A stretch of DNA of 47,643 nt from positions 1 to 47,643 of the forward strand of contig PWTM01000191.1 in assembly GCA_003563855.1 (NCBI GenBank), in the 5' to 3' direction. Below the pieces are notes generated by a model that worked only from the letters and a program-made list of their open reading frames with translations, did not search any database and was not told the DNA's origin. This DNA is from PVC group bacterium. Lineage in GTDB: Bacteria > Verrucomicrobiota > Kiritimatiellia > PWTM01. A program made the translations under genes and the position numbers. This document shows positions 35,709 through 44,425 of this stretch, piece after piece. How positions within the stretch are numbered: position 1 is the stretch's first letter; every line of letters begins with the position of its first letter.

Positions 35709-36395
35709 GTGAAAAGGGCATTGGTAGTACTGGCAGCGGCGGCGATGGTGATGGTGGCGGGGAGCGCGGGGGCGAGTATTCTCGTCGCGGGCTGGAACTT
35801 CAACGACGACGGCGATGTCCCGGATTCGCTGTTCGCCGTGAGCCACGGCAGCGGCACGATGACTGCAAGCTGGACCGATGACATTCAGTCTTTCACGGGA
35901 TCCACCATCAATCTAGTCGACGGGGACGAGCGCGGGACGGACATCGCGTTTCGAAATGATACGGTAACCGATGGCGTCCCGGCGAACGAAGGGGGATGAG
36001 TTCAGTTCCAGATCAGCATGACGGGGTTGACCGACCTGGCGTTCTCGTATGCCGGGCGGACCACTGCGACTGGCATGAGGGACTTGACTTGGTCGTGGAG
36101 TACGGACGGCAGCAGCTTCACGGACCTATGGACCGTCGATCATCACGGTGATGTCGGCGCCAACTACGTTCTGGTAGAGCGGGATCTGAGCGGAGTAACC
36201 GCGCTGAACAATGCTTCGGCGGTCTATCTCCGGGGCACGTTCGCCACGCAGGACGGTCAGTCGACCCCCACCACTGCCGGCAACACGCGGTTCGACAACG
36301 TGCAGTTCACTGCCATCCCCGAACCCACCACCCTCGGCCTCCTTCTGGGCGTGGGCGGGTTGCTGGCGCTTCGGCGGTTCCGCCGTCGCGGCTGA
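35709..36395 (+). pseudogene. PEP-CTERM sorting-domain protein interrupted by one in-frame TGA
   Basis: GTG 35709 has an AGGAGG site 8 bases upstream and begins a signal peptide (residues 1-23). The frame continues through GWNFNDDGDVPDS, is closed by TGA at 35997-35999, and resumes in the same frame with VQFQISMTGLTDLAFSYAG. It ends in the PEP-CTERM signal IPEPTTLGLLLGVGGLLAL plus RRFRRRG. Both halves fit one exported ~228-residue protein of the kind anchored or processed by exosortase. Sense on both sides of a single stop means a recent nonsense mutation, a sequencing error or read-through. TGA ends many other genes here, so a changed code is unlikely. Confidence 0.8.
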
Positions 36396-36418
36396 GTCGC
36401 GGGGCGCGAGGATCGAGA

Positions 36419-36450
36419 GAGGCCGGCCTTCGGGCCGGCCTCTTTCGTTT
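36419..36450 (+). terminator. Intrinsic terminator after the PEP-CTERM gene
   Basis: An 11-bp stem (36419-36429 with 36434-36444) closes a TTCG tetraloop and is followed by TTTCGTTT. It lies 24 bases after the stop. Confidence 0.85.
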
Positions 36451-36743
36451 CCGGGCGGGGCCGCCCCCAGTGCCGCGGGACCTGCGGGACCGCTGCGCAC
36501 CATCCCCCGCCCCTCCGCCTCTCCGGCGCCCCTCTTCCAAACCTTGGAAGCCCCGCGCCACCGCGTTTCCAGGCCTTGGAAGCCGCGGGCACCATCAAAG
36601 TCCGCGCATTCCTGCCTTTCTCTGCCCCGCGATCCTGCAGATTAGGGCGAAAGATTAGGGGGAAAGATTAGGGTGGGTATCGCTGTTTCCTTGATCTTTT
36701 GCCCTGATCTGCTCGCCGAGCTCAGCGAACAGCTCTTTTTGGA
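36451..36743. repeat. Short repeats and a second terminator-like hairpin before the glgX end
   Basis: Two CTTCCAAACCTTGGAAG-type palindromes (about 36534-36590, related to 9036-9090). Three 13-base GATTAGGGnGAAA units (about 36641-36676). A 12-bp imperfect stem at 36709-36732 is followed by CTCTTTTT, which could stop plus-strand transcription. No gene. Confidence 0.55.
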
Positions 36744-38816
36744 TCACCGGTGCCGGCGCGCTCTCTCCGGGGCCTCGACCAGGGCCGCGCAGGCGGTGGG
36801 GCCGAGCGCGAGCATCTCCGATGCGGCGTCGAGCCGCGGGGCGGGCGTCTCCGTCGCCCAGGCGAGCGTCCAGCCCGAGGGAGCGGAGGGGAGTCGGAAG
36901 CGCGCGGGCGCGCGGCCCGCGTTGAAGGCGAGGAAGAGCGCCGACCCGTCGGCCGGCGCGTCGGTGTGGCGGGCGCTTCCGTCGATCCGGCAGGCGAGCG
37001 CGCGGCCGCCCTCCCAGTCCGGCGTATGCCCGTCCGGGCCGAACCAGAGGATGTCACCGTCCGTCCCGCCGTCGATCGCGCCGGCGAAGAACCGGTCGCG
37101 GCGCAGCGCGGGGTGGGCGCGCCGGAAGGCGATGAGCGCGCGGACGAAGTCGTGCAGCTCGCGGTAGCGCTCGAGGAAGGACCAGTCGAGCCAGCCGATG
37201 GCGTTGTCCTGGGCGTAGGCGTTGTTGTTGCCCTGCTGCGTGCGCGCGAATTCGTCGCCCGCCGCGATCATCGGCACCCCCTGCGCGAGGAAGAGCGAGG
37301 CGGCGAGGTTCTTCATGTGGCGCAGCCGCGCGGCCTCGACGGCCGGGTCGTCCGTGTCGCCCTCGACCCCGTGGTTGACGCTGAAGTTGTGACTGGCGCC
37401 GTCGCGGTTGTCCTCCGCGTTCGCGGCGTTGTGCTTGCGGGTGTAGCGGACGAGGTCGCCGAGGGTGAACCCGTCGTGGCAGGCGACGTAATTGATGCCC
37501 GTAAGCGGACCGCGTCCGTCGTGGTCGTAGAGATCGGCGCTGCCGGCCAGCCGCGTGGCGAAGCGGCCGAGCCGCCCCCGGGCGCCGGTCCAGAACGCCC
37601 GCACGTCGTCGCGGAACCGGTCGTTCCATTCCGCCCAGTCCGGCGCGGGGAAATGCCCGACCTGCAGGTGGCCGTGCGCGTCCCAGGGCTCGGCGATGAG
37701 CTTGACCCCGCGCAGGCGCGGGTCGGCGGCGATCCGGTCGAGCAGCGGCGGCCGCGCCATCGGGGCGCCGTCGTCGCCGCGGGTCAGCGCGGTCGCCAGG
37801 TCGAAGCGGAAGCCGTCGACGCGCATCGTCCGGGTCCAGACGGCGAGGCTCTCGACGATCAGCTCGATGGCGAGCGGATCGTTGGCCCGGAGCGTGTTGC
37901 CGCAGCCGGTCGCGTTGAAGTGGGTGCGGCCGTCGGACTCGAAGTGGTAGTAGGCGGCGGGATCGAGCGCCTTGAGGTGGTAGACCGGCCCCTCGGCGCC
38001 GCCCTCGCCGGTATGGTTGTAGACCACGTCGAGGATGACCTCGATCCCGGCGGCGTGGAGCGCCTTGACCATCTGCTTGAAGGCGCGGACGGCGGCGAGC
38101 GGATCGGGGTCGGCCGCGAAACGCGCCATCGGGGCGAGGAAGCCGAGCGTGCTGTAGCCCCAGGCGTTGAGGAGGCGGCGACGCGGGCCGCCCTCGCCGA
38201 AGAACTCGAGCTCGTTGAACTCGTGGACCGGCATCAGCTCGACGGCGGTTACGCCGAGGTCGCGCAGGTAGGGGATGCGCTCGACGAGTCCCTCGTAGGT
38301 CCCCGGGTGCCGTACGCCGGCGCCGGGGCCGCGGGTGAAGCTGCGGATGCTCACCTCGTAGATGACCGTGTCGCGCCAGGGCGTGCGCGGCGGCGCGTCG
38401 TCGGCCCAGTCGAAGGCGTCGTCCACCACGGCCGCCTTCGGGAAGCGCGCGCCGCGCTGCGGGGTCCGGCCGGCGCGCAGGCCGGTCCGGTCGCCCCAGG
38501 CGCGGCCGCCGAAGGTCACGGCGCGCGCGCAGGGGTCGAGCACCCAGTGCCGCGCGCCGTCGGCCCGGACGACGCGGTAGCCGTAGAGCTGGCCGGCGCC
38601 GATGCCGGGCCGCTCGATGCGCCAGAGATCGGACCCGGCCTCGCGCGCGAGCGCGTGCACGGCGGCGGGGCGCGGGGCGTCGGGCCGGTCGAAGAGCAGC
38701 AGCTCGACGGACCGCGCATCGGCGGAGCGCAGAGCGAAGGCGGCGCCGCCGGCGGAGAGCTGGACCCCGGGCGGTCCGCCGCGGGGGATATCATCGATCC
38801 GGTCTGCCTGCGCCAT
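36744..38816 (-). CDS. glgX: Glycogen debranching enzyme, GH13 GlgX type
   Basis: Hydrolyses alpha-1,6 branches of phosphorylase-trimmed glycogen; 690 residues. The N-terminal beta-sandwich (about 1-120) is followed by the GH13 barrel: DVVYNHTGEG (region I), VDGFRFDLA with the nucleophile Asp (region II), LIAEPWDA with the acid Glu (region III) and NYVACHDGFTL (region IV). NHGVEGDTDDP and GDEFARTQQGNNNAYAQDN are GlgX-type features. The C-terminal ~90 residues are the usual beta domain. The start is 6 bases after a TAGAAT, with no ribosome-binding site. It stands alone: no other glycogen gene is in the window. Confidence 0.94.
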   Translation of the reverse strand: MAQADRIDDIPRGGPPGVQLSAGGAAFALRSADARSVELLLFDRPDAPRPAAVHALAREAGSDLWRIERPGIGAGQLYGYRVVRADGARHWVLDPCARAVTFGGRAWGDRTGLRAGRTPQRGARFPKAAVVDDAFDWADDAPPRTPWRDTVIYEVSIRSFTRGPGAGVRHPGTYEGLVERIPYLRDLGVTAVELMPVHEFNELEFFGEGGPRRRLLNAWGYSTLGFLAPMARFAADPDPLAAVRAFKQMVKALHAAGIEVILDVVYNHTGEGGAEGPVYHLKALDPAAYYHFESDGRTHFNATGCGNTLRANDPLAIELIVESLAVWTRTMRVDGFRFDLATALTRGDDGAPMARPPLLDRIAADPRLRGVKLIAEPWDAHGHLQVGHFPAPDWAEWNDRFRDDVRAFWTGARGRLGRFATRLAGSADLYDHDGRGPLTGINYVACHDGFTLGDLVRYTRKHNAANAEDNRDGASHNFSVNHGVEGDTDDPAVEAARLRHMKNLAASLFLAQGVPMIAAGDEFARTQQGNNNAYAQDNAIGWLDWSFLERYRELHDFVRALIAFRRAHPALRRDRFFAGAIDGGTDGDILWFGPDGHTPDWEGGRALACRIDGSARHTDAPADGSALFLAFNAGRAPARFRLPSAPSGWTLAWATETPAPRLDAASEMLALGPTACAALVEAPERARRHR

Positions 38817-38822
38817 GCGCGC

Positions 38823-38851
38823 ATTCTAGCAACTGGCGGAGCTCGCGGCGA
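38823..38851 (-). promoter_or_regulatory. glgX promoter (leaderless type)
   Basis: Minus strand: TCGCCG, 17 bases, TAGAAT. The -10 is good and ends 6 bases before the ATG; the -35 is poor. Confidence 0.45.
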
Positions 38852-39526
38852 GAGAAAGGGCCGCGGCTTGCCCTCCGAAGCCCAGAGGACGGGGTAGGGT
38901 CGGCGCCCGCGGCTGCAGCCAACCCGCGCCTTTCTCTGCCCCGCGATCCTGTAGCGGCGGGCGCTGACCGCCGAACAGAGGCGAGGATCGCGCCGGGAGA
39001 AAGGGCCGCGGACAACGCCCGCGGCGCGTTGGTTCCGGCCCCGGCCGCGCGTCCCCACGGGCTTGTCCCGTGGGGGGCGAAAAGCTGGTCCCGGGGTCCG
39101 CTACGGCACACGGATGGAGCCCGGCAAGGAGCGCGGGGCGACCGGTGGGCCGCCCTGCGCTCTGCTCAGGGCTCCCCCTTTCTCTCTGGGAAGCGCGGCG
39201 GGGCCTTCCACGCAGCCTTTCCTCCCCCACGGGGCAAGCCCGTGGGGGCCGGTCGGCCGGGCTCGCCGCCGCCCCGTCCCCCCGAAGCCCCAGTTGGGGA
39301 TAGGGCACGACCCCGACCGCGGAGCTCGACTGCACCGAAGCCGATCGGGAAAGCATCTACGGCAGGATCGGTCGACGACCGGCCTTCGCCCTCCGGGCTA
39401 CGGCGGGCAAGCTGCGGCGACGACTACGGATTGCGACCGTGAGGGGTCCCATCGACCACCGCAGTCGTCGCCGTCGTCGTCGACCGAAATGGGACGCCGT
39501 GAAGAACTGGGGAAAATCCCCTCGGC
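38852..39526. repeat. Gene-free stretch between glgX and the cystathionine beta-synthase gene
   Basis: Contains a GATCCTGTAGCGGCGGGCG-type repeat (about 38940-39030, related to 21856-21955). Element C palindromes are at about 39052-39077 and 39226-39250, roughly 175 bases apart. A GGGCTACGGCGGGCAAGC segment lies near 39407. TCGACCACCGCAGTCGTC units are at about 39449-39486, and AACTGGGGAA at 39505-39514. Confidence 0.6.
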
Positions 39527-39554
39527 TTGCAGGTTGGCGGGACCGTGTTAGCGT
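39527..39554 (+). promoter_or_regulatory. Promoter of the transsulfuration pair
   Basis: TTGCAG, 16 bases, TAGCGT. The predicted start is near 39561, a leader of about 38 bases. AACTGGGGAA lies 12 bases upstream of the -35, inside a GGGGAAAATCCCC palindrome. Confidence 0.5.
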
Positions 39555-39598
39555 GTATGGAACCGGGCTTGGCCCTGTCCGGCGGGGGCGGTTGCACC

Positions 39599-40990
39599 AT
39601 GGCGATTTTCGAAAGCGTGCTCGAAGCGATCGGGCGTACGCCGCTCATCCGGCTGAACCGGATGGCGAAGGGCGTTGCGTCGCCGGTCTACGTCAAGGCC
39701 GAGTTCCTGAACCCGGGCGGCAGCGTGAAGGACCGGATCGGGCTGGCGATGATCGAAGCGGCGGAGCGCGAGGGCGCGCTGAAGCCGGGCGGGACGATCG
39801 TCGAGGCGACGGCGGGCAACACGGGGGTGGGACTGGCGCAGGGGGCCGCGGTCAGGGGCTACCGGATGATCGCGGTCATGCCCGACAAGATGAGCGCGGA
39901 CAAGATTGCGCTGCTGAAGGCCTACGGCGCGGAGGTGGTGGTCACCGCGACGGCGGTGCCGCCCGATTCGCCGGAGAGCTACAACGGCGTGGCCGACCGG
40001 CTGGCGCGGGAGATCCCGGGCGCCTGGCGTCCGAACCAGTTTGCGAACCCGGAGAACCCGCAGGCGCACGAGCGGACGACCGGCCCGGAAATCTGGGAGG
40101 ACAGCGGGGGGCGCGTCGAGGTGTTCGTGGCCGGGATGGGCACGGGCGGCACGATCTCGGGTACGGCGCGGTACCTCCGGGCGAAGAACCCCGCGATTAC
40201 GATCGTCGGCGCCGACCCCGAGGGGTCGATCCTGTCCGGCGATCAACCGGGCGCCTACAAGGTCGAGGGCATCGGCGAAGACTTCATCCCGCGCACGTTC
40301 GACCGGCAGGTGGTGGACGAGATGGTCCGGATCAGCGACGCCGAGTCGTTTCTTACGGCTCGCCGGCTGGCCCGCGAGGAGGGGATCCTGGCGGGCGGCT
40401 CGGCGGGCACGGCGGTGGCCGCCGCGCTGCGGTACGCGCAGCGGTTGGACCGGCCTCGGTTCATCGTCGCGCTGCTGCCCGATACGGGACGCAACTACCT
40501 CAGCAAGGTCTTCTCCGACGCCTGGATGCGGGAGAACGGTTTCCCGGTGGCGCCGCCGCGCGCGGCGCTGACCGTCGGCGCCGTGCTGCGCGGCAAGGCC
40601 GGGCCGGCGGCGCTGGTCGCTGTCGCGCCGGACGACCTCGTGCGCGAGGCCGCGGCGCGGATGGAGGCGCACGGCATCTCGCAGGTGCCCGTGGTGGACG
40701 GCGCGCGGGCGGTCGGGAGCCTGAGCGAGTCGTCGCTCATGAAGGCGCTGCACGACGCCCCGGACACCGGGGGGCGGCGGGTGGCCGAGGTGATGGCGGC
40801 GCCGCTGCCGGGCCTCGATGCGGGGACGGACGCCGCCGAGGCCTACCGGCTGCTGCTGGGCGGAGCGGCCGGCGTGCTCGTGACGGAGGGCGCGGATCGG
40901 AAGCCGATCGGGCTCGTGACCCGCGCGGACCTGATCGCAGCCTGGCTGCGCGGGCGGGGGACGGCGGATGCGCCGGGGGGTGAAGAATGA
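39599..40990 (+). CDS. Cystathionine beta-synthase (PLP domain plus CBS pair)
   Basis: A fold-type II PLP enzyme that joins homocysteine and serine to cystathionine; 463 residues. PLP lysine K44 lies in NPGGSVKDR, followed by VEATAGNTGVGLA, the phosphate loop GTGGTISGTARYL, and GGSAGTAVAAAL. The C-terminal ~125 residues are two CBS motifs (MEAHGISQVPVVDG; AYRLLLGGAAGVLVTEG), often regulatory. The tail distinguishes it from plain cysteine synthase, and the next gene supports the assignment. ATG 39599 gives the standard start IFESVLEAIGRTPLIRL; an in-frame ATG at 39557 lies too close to the -10 to be transcribed. A role as cysteine synthase with a CBS tail is the alternative. Confidence 0.87.
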   Translation: MAIFESVLEAIGRTPLIRLNRMAKGVASPVYVKAEFLNPGGSVKDRIGLAMIEAAEREGALKPGGTIVEATAGNTGVGLAQGAAVRGYRMIAVMPDKMSADKIALLKAYGAEVVVTATAVPPDSPESYNGVADRLAREIPGAWRPNQFANPENPQAHERTTGPEIWEDSGGRVEVFVAGMGTGGTISGTARYLRAKNPAITIVGADPEGSILSGDQPGAYKVEGIGEDFIPRTFDRQVVDEMVRISDAESFLTARRLAREEGILAGGSAGTAVAAALRYAQRLDRPRFIVALLPDTGRNYLSKVFSDAWMRENGFPVAPPRAALTVGAVLRGKAGPAALVAVAPDDLVREAAARMEAHGISQVPVVDGARAVGSLSESSLMKALHDAPDTGGRRVAEVMAAPLPGLDAGTDAAEAYRLLLGGAAGVLVTEGADRKPIGLVTRADLIAAWLRGRGTADAPGGEE

Positions 40991-41004
40991 AGGAGGAACG
41001 CCCG

Positions 41005-42216
41005 ATGCGCTTTGAGACGCGCGCGATCCACGAGGGCCAGCCGCCCGATCCCGCGACGGGGGCGGTGACGGTCCCGGTCTTCCAGACCTCGACCTACGAG
41101 CAGGATGCGATCGGAAAGCCGCGCGGGTTCGAGTACTCCCGGACCGGGAACCCGACGCGGCAGGCGCTGGAGCAGGCGCTGGCCTCGCTCGAGGGCGGCG
41201 CGCACGGACTGGCTTTCGCCTCCGGCCTGGCGGCGACGGCGGCCGTCCTCCAGTTGCTTCGCCCCGGTGACCGCGTTGTGGCGGGCGACGACCTCTACGG
41301 CGGGACGTACCGGCTGCTCGAGCAGGTCTACCGGCCCTGGGGGCTCGAAGTGGAGTACGTCGACGCCGGCTCGGCCGAGGCGGTCGCGGCGGCCGCGCGG
41401 CCGGGCACGCGGCTGTTCTGGGTCGAGACGCCGACGAACCCGTTGCTGAAGCTGGTGGACATCGCCGCGGTCGCCGCGGTTGCCCGCGAGGCGGGCGCGC
41501 TGCTTGCGGTGGACAATACGTTCGCCAGCCCGTACTTCCAGCGACCGCTCGAGCTGGGGGCCGACCTGGTCGTGCACAGCTCGACGAAGTACCTGGGCGG
41601 GCACAGCGACGTGATCGGCGGGGCGGCGATCACGAACCGGCCCGAGACGCATCGCGCGCTGGCCTTCGTTCAGAACGCGGCAGGCGCGGTGCCCGGCCCC
41701 TGGGACTGCTGGCTGATCCTGCGCGGGCTCAAGACGCTGGCGGTGAGGATGCGCGCGCACGAACGCAACGCGCAGCGGCTGGCGCGGGCGCTCGAGGTGC
41801 ATCCTGCCGTCGCGCGCGTGTTCTACCCCGGCCTTCCCTCGCATCCGCAGCACGCGCTGGCCGCCCGGCAGATGTCGGGGTTCGGCGGCATGGTCAGCCT
41901 CGAGTTGAAGGGCGGGTTCGCGGCGGTCGAGCGGTTCGTGGAACGGCTGAAGCTCTTCACGCTGGCCGAGAGCCTGGGCGGTGTCGAGTCGCTCGTCTGC
42001 TATCCGCCGCGCATGACGCACGCCGCATTGCCGCCGGAAGAACGCGCCCGGCGCGGCATCCGCGACAGCCTCGTCCGGCTTTCGGTCGGGATCGAGGACG
42101 GCGACGACCTCGAGGAAGATGTGCGCGCGGCGCTCAGAAGGTCATCTCGGCGGAGAGGACCGTGTTGCGACCCGGTTCGTTCACGCCCGAGCCGTGAATC
42201 CGGTAGTCGGCATTGA
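41005..42216 (+). CDS. Cystathionine gamma-lyase / gamma-synthase-type enzyme
   Basis: A PLP-dependent Cys/Met metabolism enzyme of 403 residues. It begins MRFETRAIHEGQPPDPATGA, with YSRTGNPTR, the PLP block LAVDNTFASPYFQRPLELG, and the Schiff-base lysine K195 in HSSTKYLGGHSDVIGG. The end is normal to SVGIEDGDDLEEDVRAAL. Paired with a beta-synthase it most likely acts as gamma-lyase (reverse transsulfuration, making cysteine); gamma-synthase cannot be excluded. ATG 41005 has AGGAGG 8 bases upstream; ATG 40987 overlaps the preceding stop but lacks a site. About 23 residues after the family's usual end (RRRGPCCDPVRSR and following) are read from DNA antisense to the TonB-receptor end. Confidence 0.9.
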   Translation: MRFETRAIHEGQPPDPATGAVTVPVFQTSTYEQDAIGKPRGFEYSRTGNPTRQALEQALASLEGGAHGLAFASGLAATAAVLQLLRPGDRVVAGDDLYGGTYRLLEQVYRPWGLEVEYVDAGSAEAVAAAARPGTRLFWVETPTNPLLKLVDIAAVAAVAREAGALLAVDNTFASPYFQRPLELGADLVVHSSTKYLGGHSDVIGGAAITNRPETHRALAFVQNAAGAVPGPWDCWLILRGLKTLAVRMRAHERNAQRLARALEVHPAVARVFYPGLPSHPQHALAARQMSGFGGMVSLELKGGFAAVERFVERLKLFTLAESLGGVESLVCYPPRMTHAALPPEERARRGIRDSLVRLSVGIEDGDDLEEDVRAALRRSSRRRGPCCDPVRSRPSRESGSRH

Positions 42217-43723
42217 ACACGTTCTCGATCGCCGCGGTCAGGCGCAGTGCCGGTGTGACCTCGATCCCGGTGCGCAGGTGCGCCACGCCATAGGCGGGCG
42301 TGCCGCCCGGCGGGATGCGCTGCGTGTCGCGCCGGTCGGCGGCGGAGAGACGGACCGCCTTCTCCGCCGCCTCGCCGACGGCTTCGACCCAGGCGCGCCC
42401 CTCGCGCTCGGTCCACCGCAGGCCCAGGCGCGCGGTCAGCGGCATCAGGCGGCTGACCGGTTCGCGCTTGCGGACGGGCGCCGAGGTGGGGTACCCGTCG
42501 ACGCGGCCGTCCATCCACGCGAGCTGCGCCCAGGCGCCCCATGCGCGGGACACGGCGACGTCGAGCCGGCCCTCGACGCCGTGCACGTAGCCGTCGCCCG
42601 CGTTCCGCTTTGTAACCTCGGCCATGCCGTCTGGAAGCACGTTCCCGGTTGGCGTGCGGACGATCATCCCCTGGATCGCCGTGTGGTAGGCCGACAGGGT
42701 GAGGCGCGCCGGGGCGGCGTTCAGGCGGAGCCCGGCCTCGACCGAGACGTATCGTTCGGGATCGAGGTCGGCGACCGGCACTTCCAGTTCGCCGCTGCGG
42801 GCCACGTCGAGCCGCGTGAGGTCCGACAGGTTCGGAGCGCGAAATCCCTGCGAGACGCCCGCGTAGAAGGACGAGCGGGCGTCCGCTCCAAACTGGACCT
42901 GGCCGCGGAGCGAGCCCACGAGCGCGTTCCAGGCGCGATCGATGGCGAGCGTCCCGCCGGTAGCTGGATCCCAGACGCGGTCGGCGCGGGCGTGGGCGCG
43001 CGTGAAGCGGATGCCGCTGGTGATCTCGGCCGGGCCGTCCCGCCCGACGTGGAGTTGGTTCTGCAGGTAGATTCCGAGCCTGTCGTAGCGGGCGCCGTCG
43101 GCCACGGGACCCTGGACCTGCGTCGCCTGCAGCCGGCCCTCGGCGTCGTACTGCCGCGCATAGGAGCCTGTCTCGTCCCGGTCGAGGTCGGCCCCGGCGG
43201 TCCAGCGCCCGGTCGCGGAAGGGATCGCCACGAGCCCGGAGGCGCCCCAAGTGGTGACGTCGAACCCCTGCCGGTCCCGCCGCCCGTCGTTGCGGACGCG
43301 ATGCCGGTCCTCGGCGTGCGCTTGGCGGTAGACCGTGACGGACGGCGCCCATCCGCGGTCGTCTTCGGCGTCGAACCGCAGCCAGGTCAGGTCCCGGCCG
43401 TGGTCGAACACGTGCTCCAGGTCGTCGCCGCGCTGCAGGCCGTTCCAAGCCAGCCCGTGCACCGTCCGGTGCGTGCGCCAGACGTTGTCGAGGCGAGCCC
43501 ACTGGTGCGCGAGCGCCAGGCGCATGCCGGGCCGCGGCGTCCATTCCGCGCGCGCGTCCGCGGCCCGCTCCTCGTAGCCGGTCTTGGGCTGACGTCCCAC
43601 GGTCCGTCCGCCCCGCAGGTCCCCGTATTCGTTCCACGTCAGGCCGCCGATCAGTCCGAGCGGCGCCCAGGGGCGCCCGTGGACTTCGAACCGGCCGCCG
43701 ACGGAATCCTCGGCCGTGGCCGC
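42134..43723 (-). pseudogene. C-terminal beta-barrel of a TonB-dependent receptor, lacking start and plug
   Basis: About 530 codons of clear outer-membrane receptor barrel. It has GRFEVHGRPWAPLGLIGGLT near the front, then strands ending in aromatic residues, SSFYAGVSQGFRAPNLSDLT, PERYVSVEAGLRL, and the C-terminal IENVFNADYRIHGSGVNEPG with a final Phe (AEMTF). The signal peptide, TonB box and plug (typically the first 150-200 residues) are absent. Going upstream, receptor sequence stops near 43716-43726, and TonB-like sequence in a different frame takes over. The first possible start codon in frame is GTG 43600, inside the barrel. It is probably nonfunctional as it stands. Confidence 0.8.
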
Positions 43724-44313
43724 GCGGCGATGACGGCGCGGACCCGGGCCCAGTAGGACTCCGCGTCCGGGCCGGGTTCGCGCGCTGCGTCCGCGCCGTC
43801 CAGCGGATCGGGTTCAAAGACAAGGGGCGGATTCTCCGGCTCCGGTTCGGGAAAGGCGGGGTCCGGCAGGGTATCAGCCAGGGCCGCGAGGGCGTCGTCG
43901 ATCTCGCGGCTGGCCTCGGCGGCCAGCTTTCGGAGCATATCCGGATCCATCGGGTCAAGCGGCGGATCGATTGCGTCCGGAAGGGAATCGGGCGGGTTCG
44001 GCGGCTCGGGCCACGCGTCAAGCGTGGGCGGTGGCGCGGGCGGTGGCGTGAGTTCGACGCGCAACGTCGGGGCGGGGGTGGCCTGCTCGCCGGCGCCGCC
44101 CGCCCCGATCCCGATCGTAACGCCGAGCGCGAGGTGCAGGAGGAGCGAGGCCGGCAGCGCGCGTGGAAGGCGGCCCAGCGGGCAGCGGCCCAGCCGTGCG
44201 CGTACCCCAGCGCAGTGCACCCGCCAGGCCCCCAGAGAGCCGGGCAGACGCACGCGGGTCCGGGGTCGGACCGCACCGCTCAGGTGCCCTGCGTAGGGGG
44301 AACCCGCATCCAT
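43651..44313 (-). pseudogene. TonB-like energy transducer, N-terminal part only
   Basis: The start at 44313 (MDAGSPYAGH) has a strong AAGGAGG site. A membrane anchor at about residues 52-75 (LPASLLLHLALGVTIGIGAGG) follows a basic, cytoplasmic-side segment. A long Pro/Glu/Asp-rich periplasmic linker comes next (PPPAPPPTLDAWPEPPNPPD; EPEPENPPL). The TonB C-terminal domain starts, SYWARVRAVIAARPR, and is then replaced by out-of-frame receptor sequence (PSAAGSKSTGAPGRRSD). The last ~70 residues that contact receptors are missing. Confidence 0.75.
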
Positions 44314-44402
44314 GTGCCCTCCTTCCATCGATGTGCGGGAAATGGACAAAACGCCCTCACTTGGTCACTTGCCGGGGGAAGCCCGCGCCCGCCTCTGTCC
44401 CC

Positions 44403-44425
44403 GATCCCCGTTGGACGGGGGATCA
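44403..44425 (-). terminator. Hairpin at the stop of the nucleotidyltransferase gene
   Basis: A stem GATCCCC(C)GT / ACGGGGATC around a short loop overlaps the TGA (44423-44425) on the minus strand. No T-run follows, so termination is uncertain. Confidence 0.3.

Noticed and set aside
34323-35721. Long minus-strand frames of 300-400 codons over the repeat island
   Set aside because: They translate the same ~245-bp repeat three times in Arg/Pro/Gly-rich frames on both strands; no protein-like composition.
35997-35999. TGA as selenocysteine or a reassigned codon
   Set aside because: The context is a PEP-CTERM surface protein with no selenoprotein homology, I saw no SECIS-like element directly after it, and TGA is the normal stop of many genes here.
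39557-39559. ATG 42 bases upstream as the start of the cystathionine beta-synthase gene
   Set aside because: It begins 2 bases after the predicted -10 and would not be transcribed; the added residues (EPGLALSGGGGCT) are not family-like.
42000-44276. 758-codon minus-strand frame over the TonB and receptor region
   Set aside because: Arg/Ser/Pro-rich shadow; TonB and receptor features are in the other two frames.
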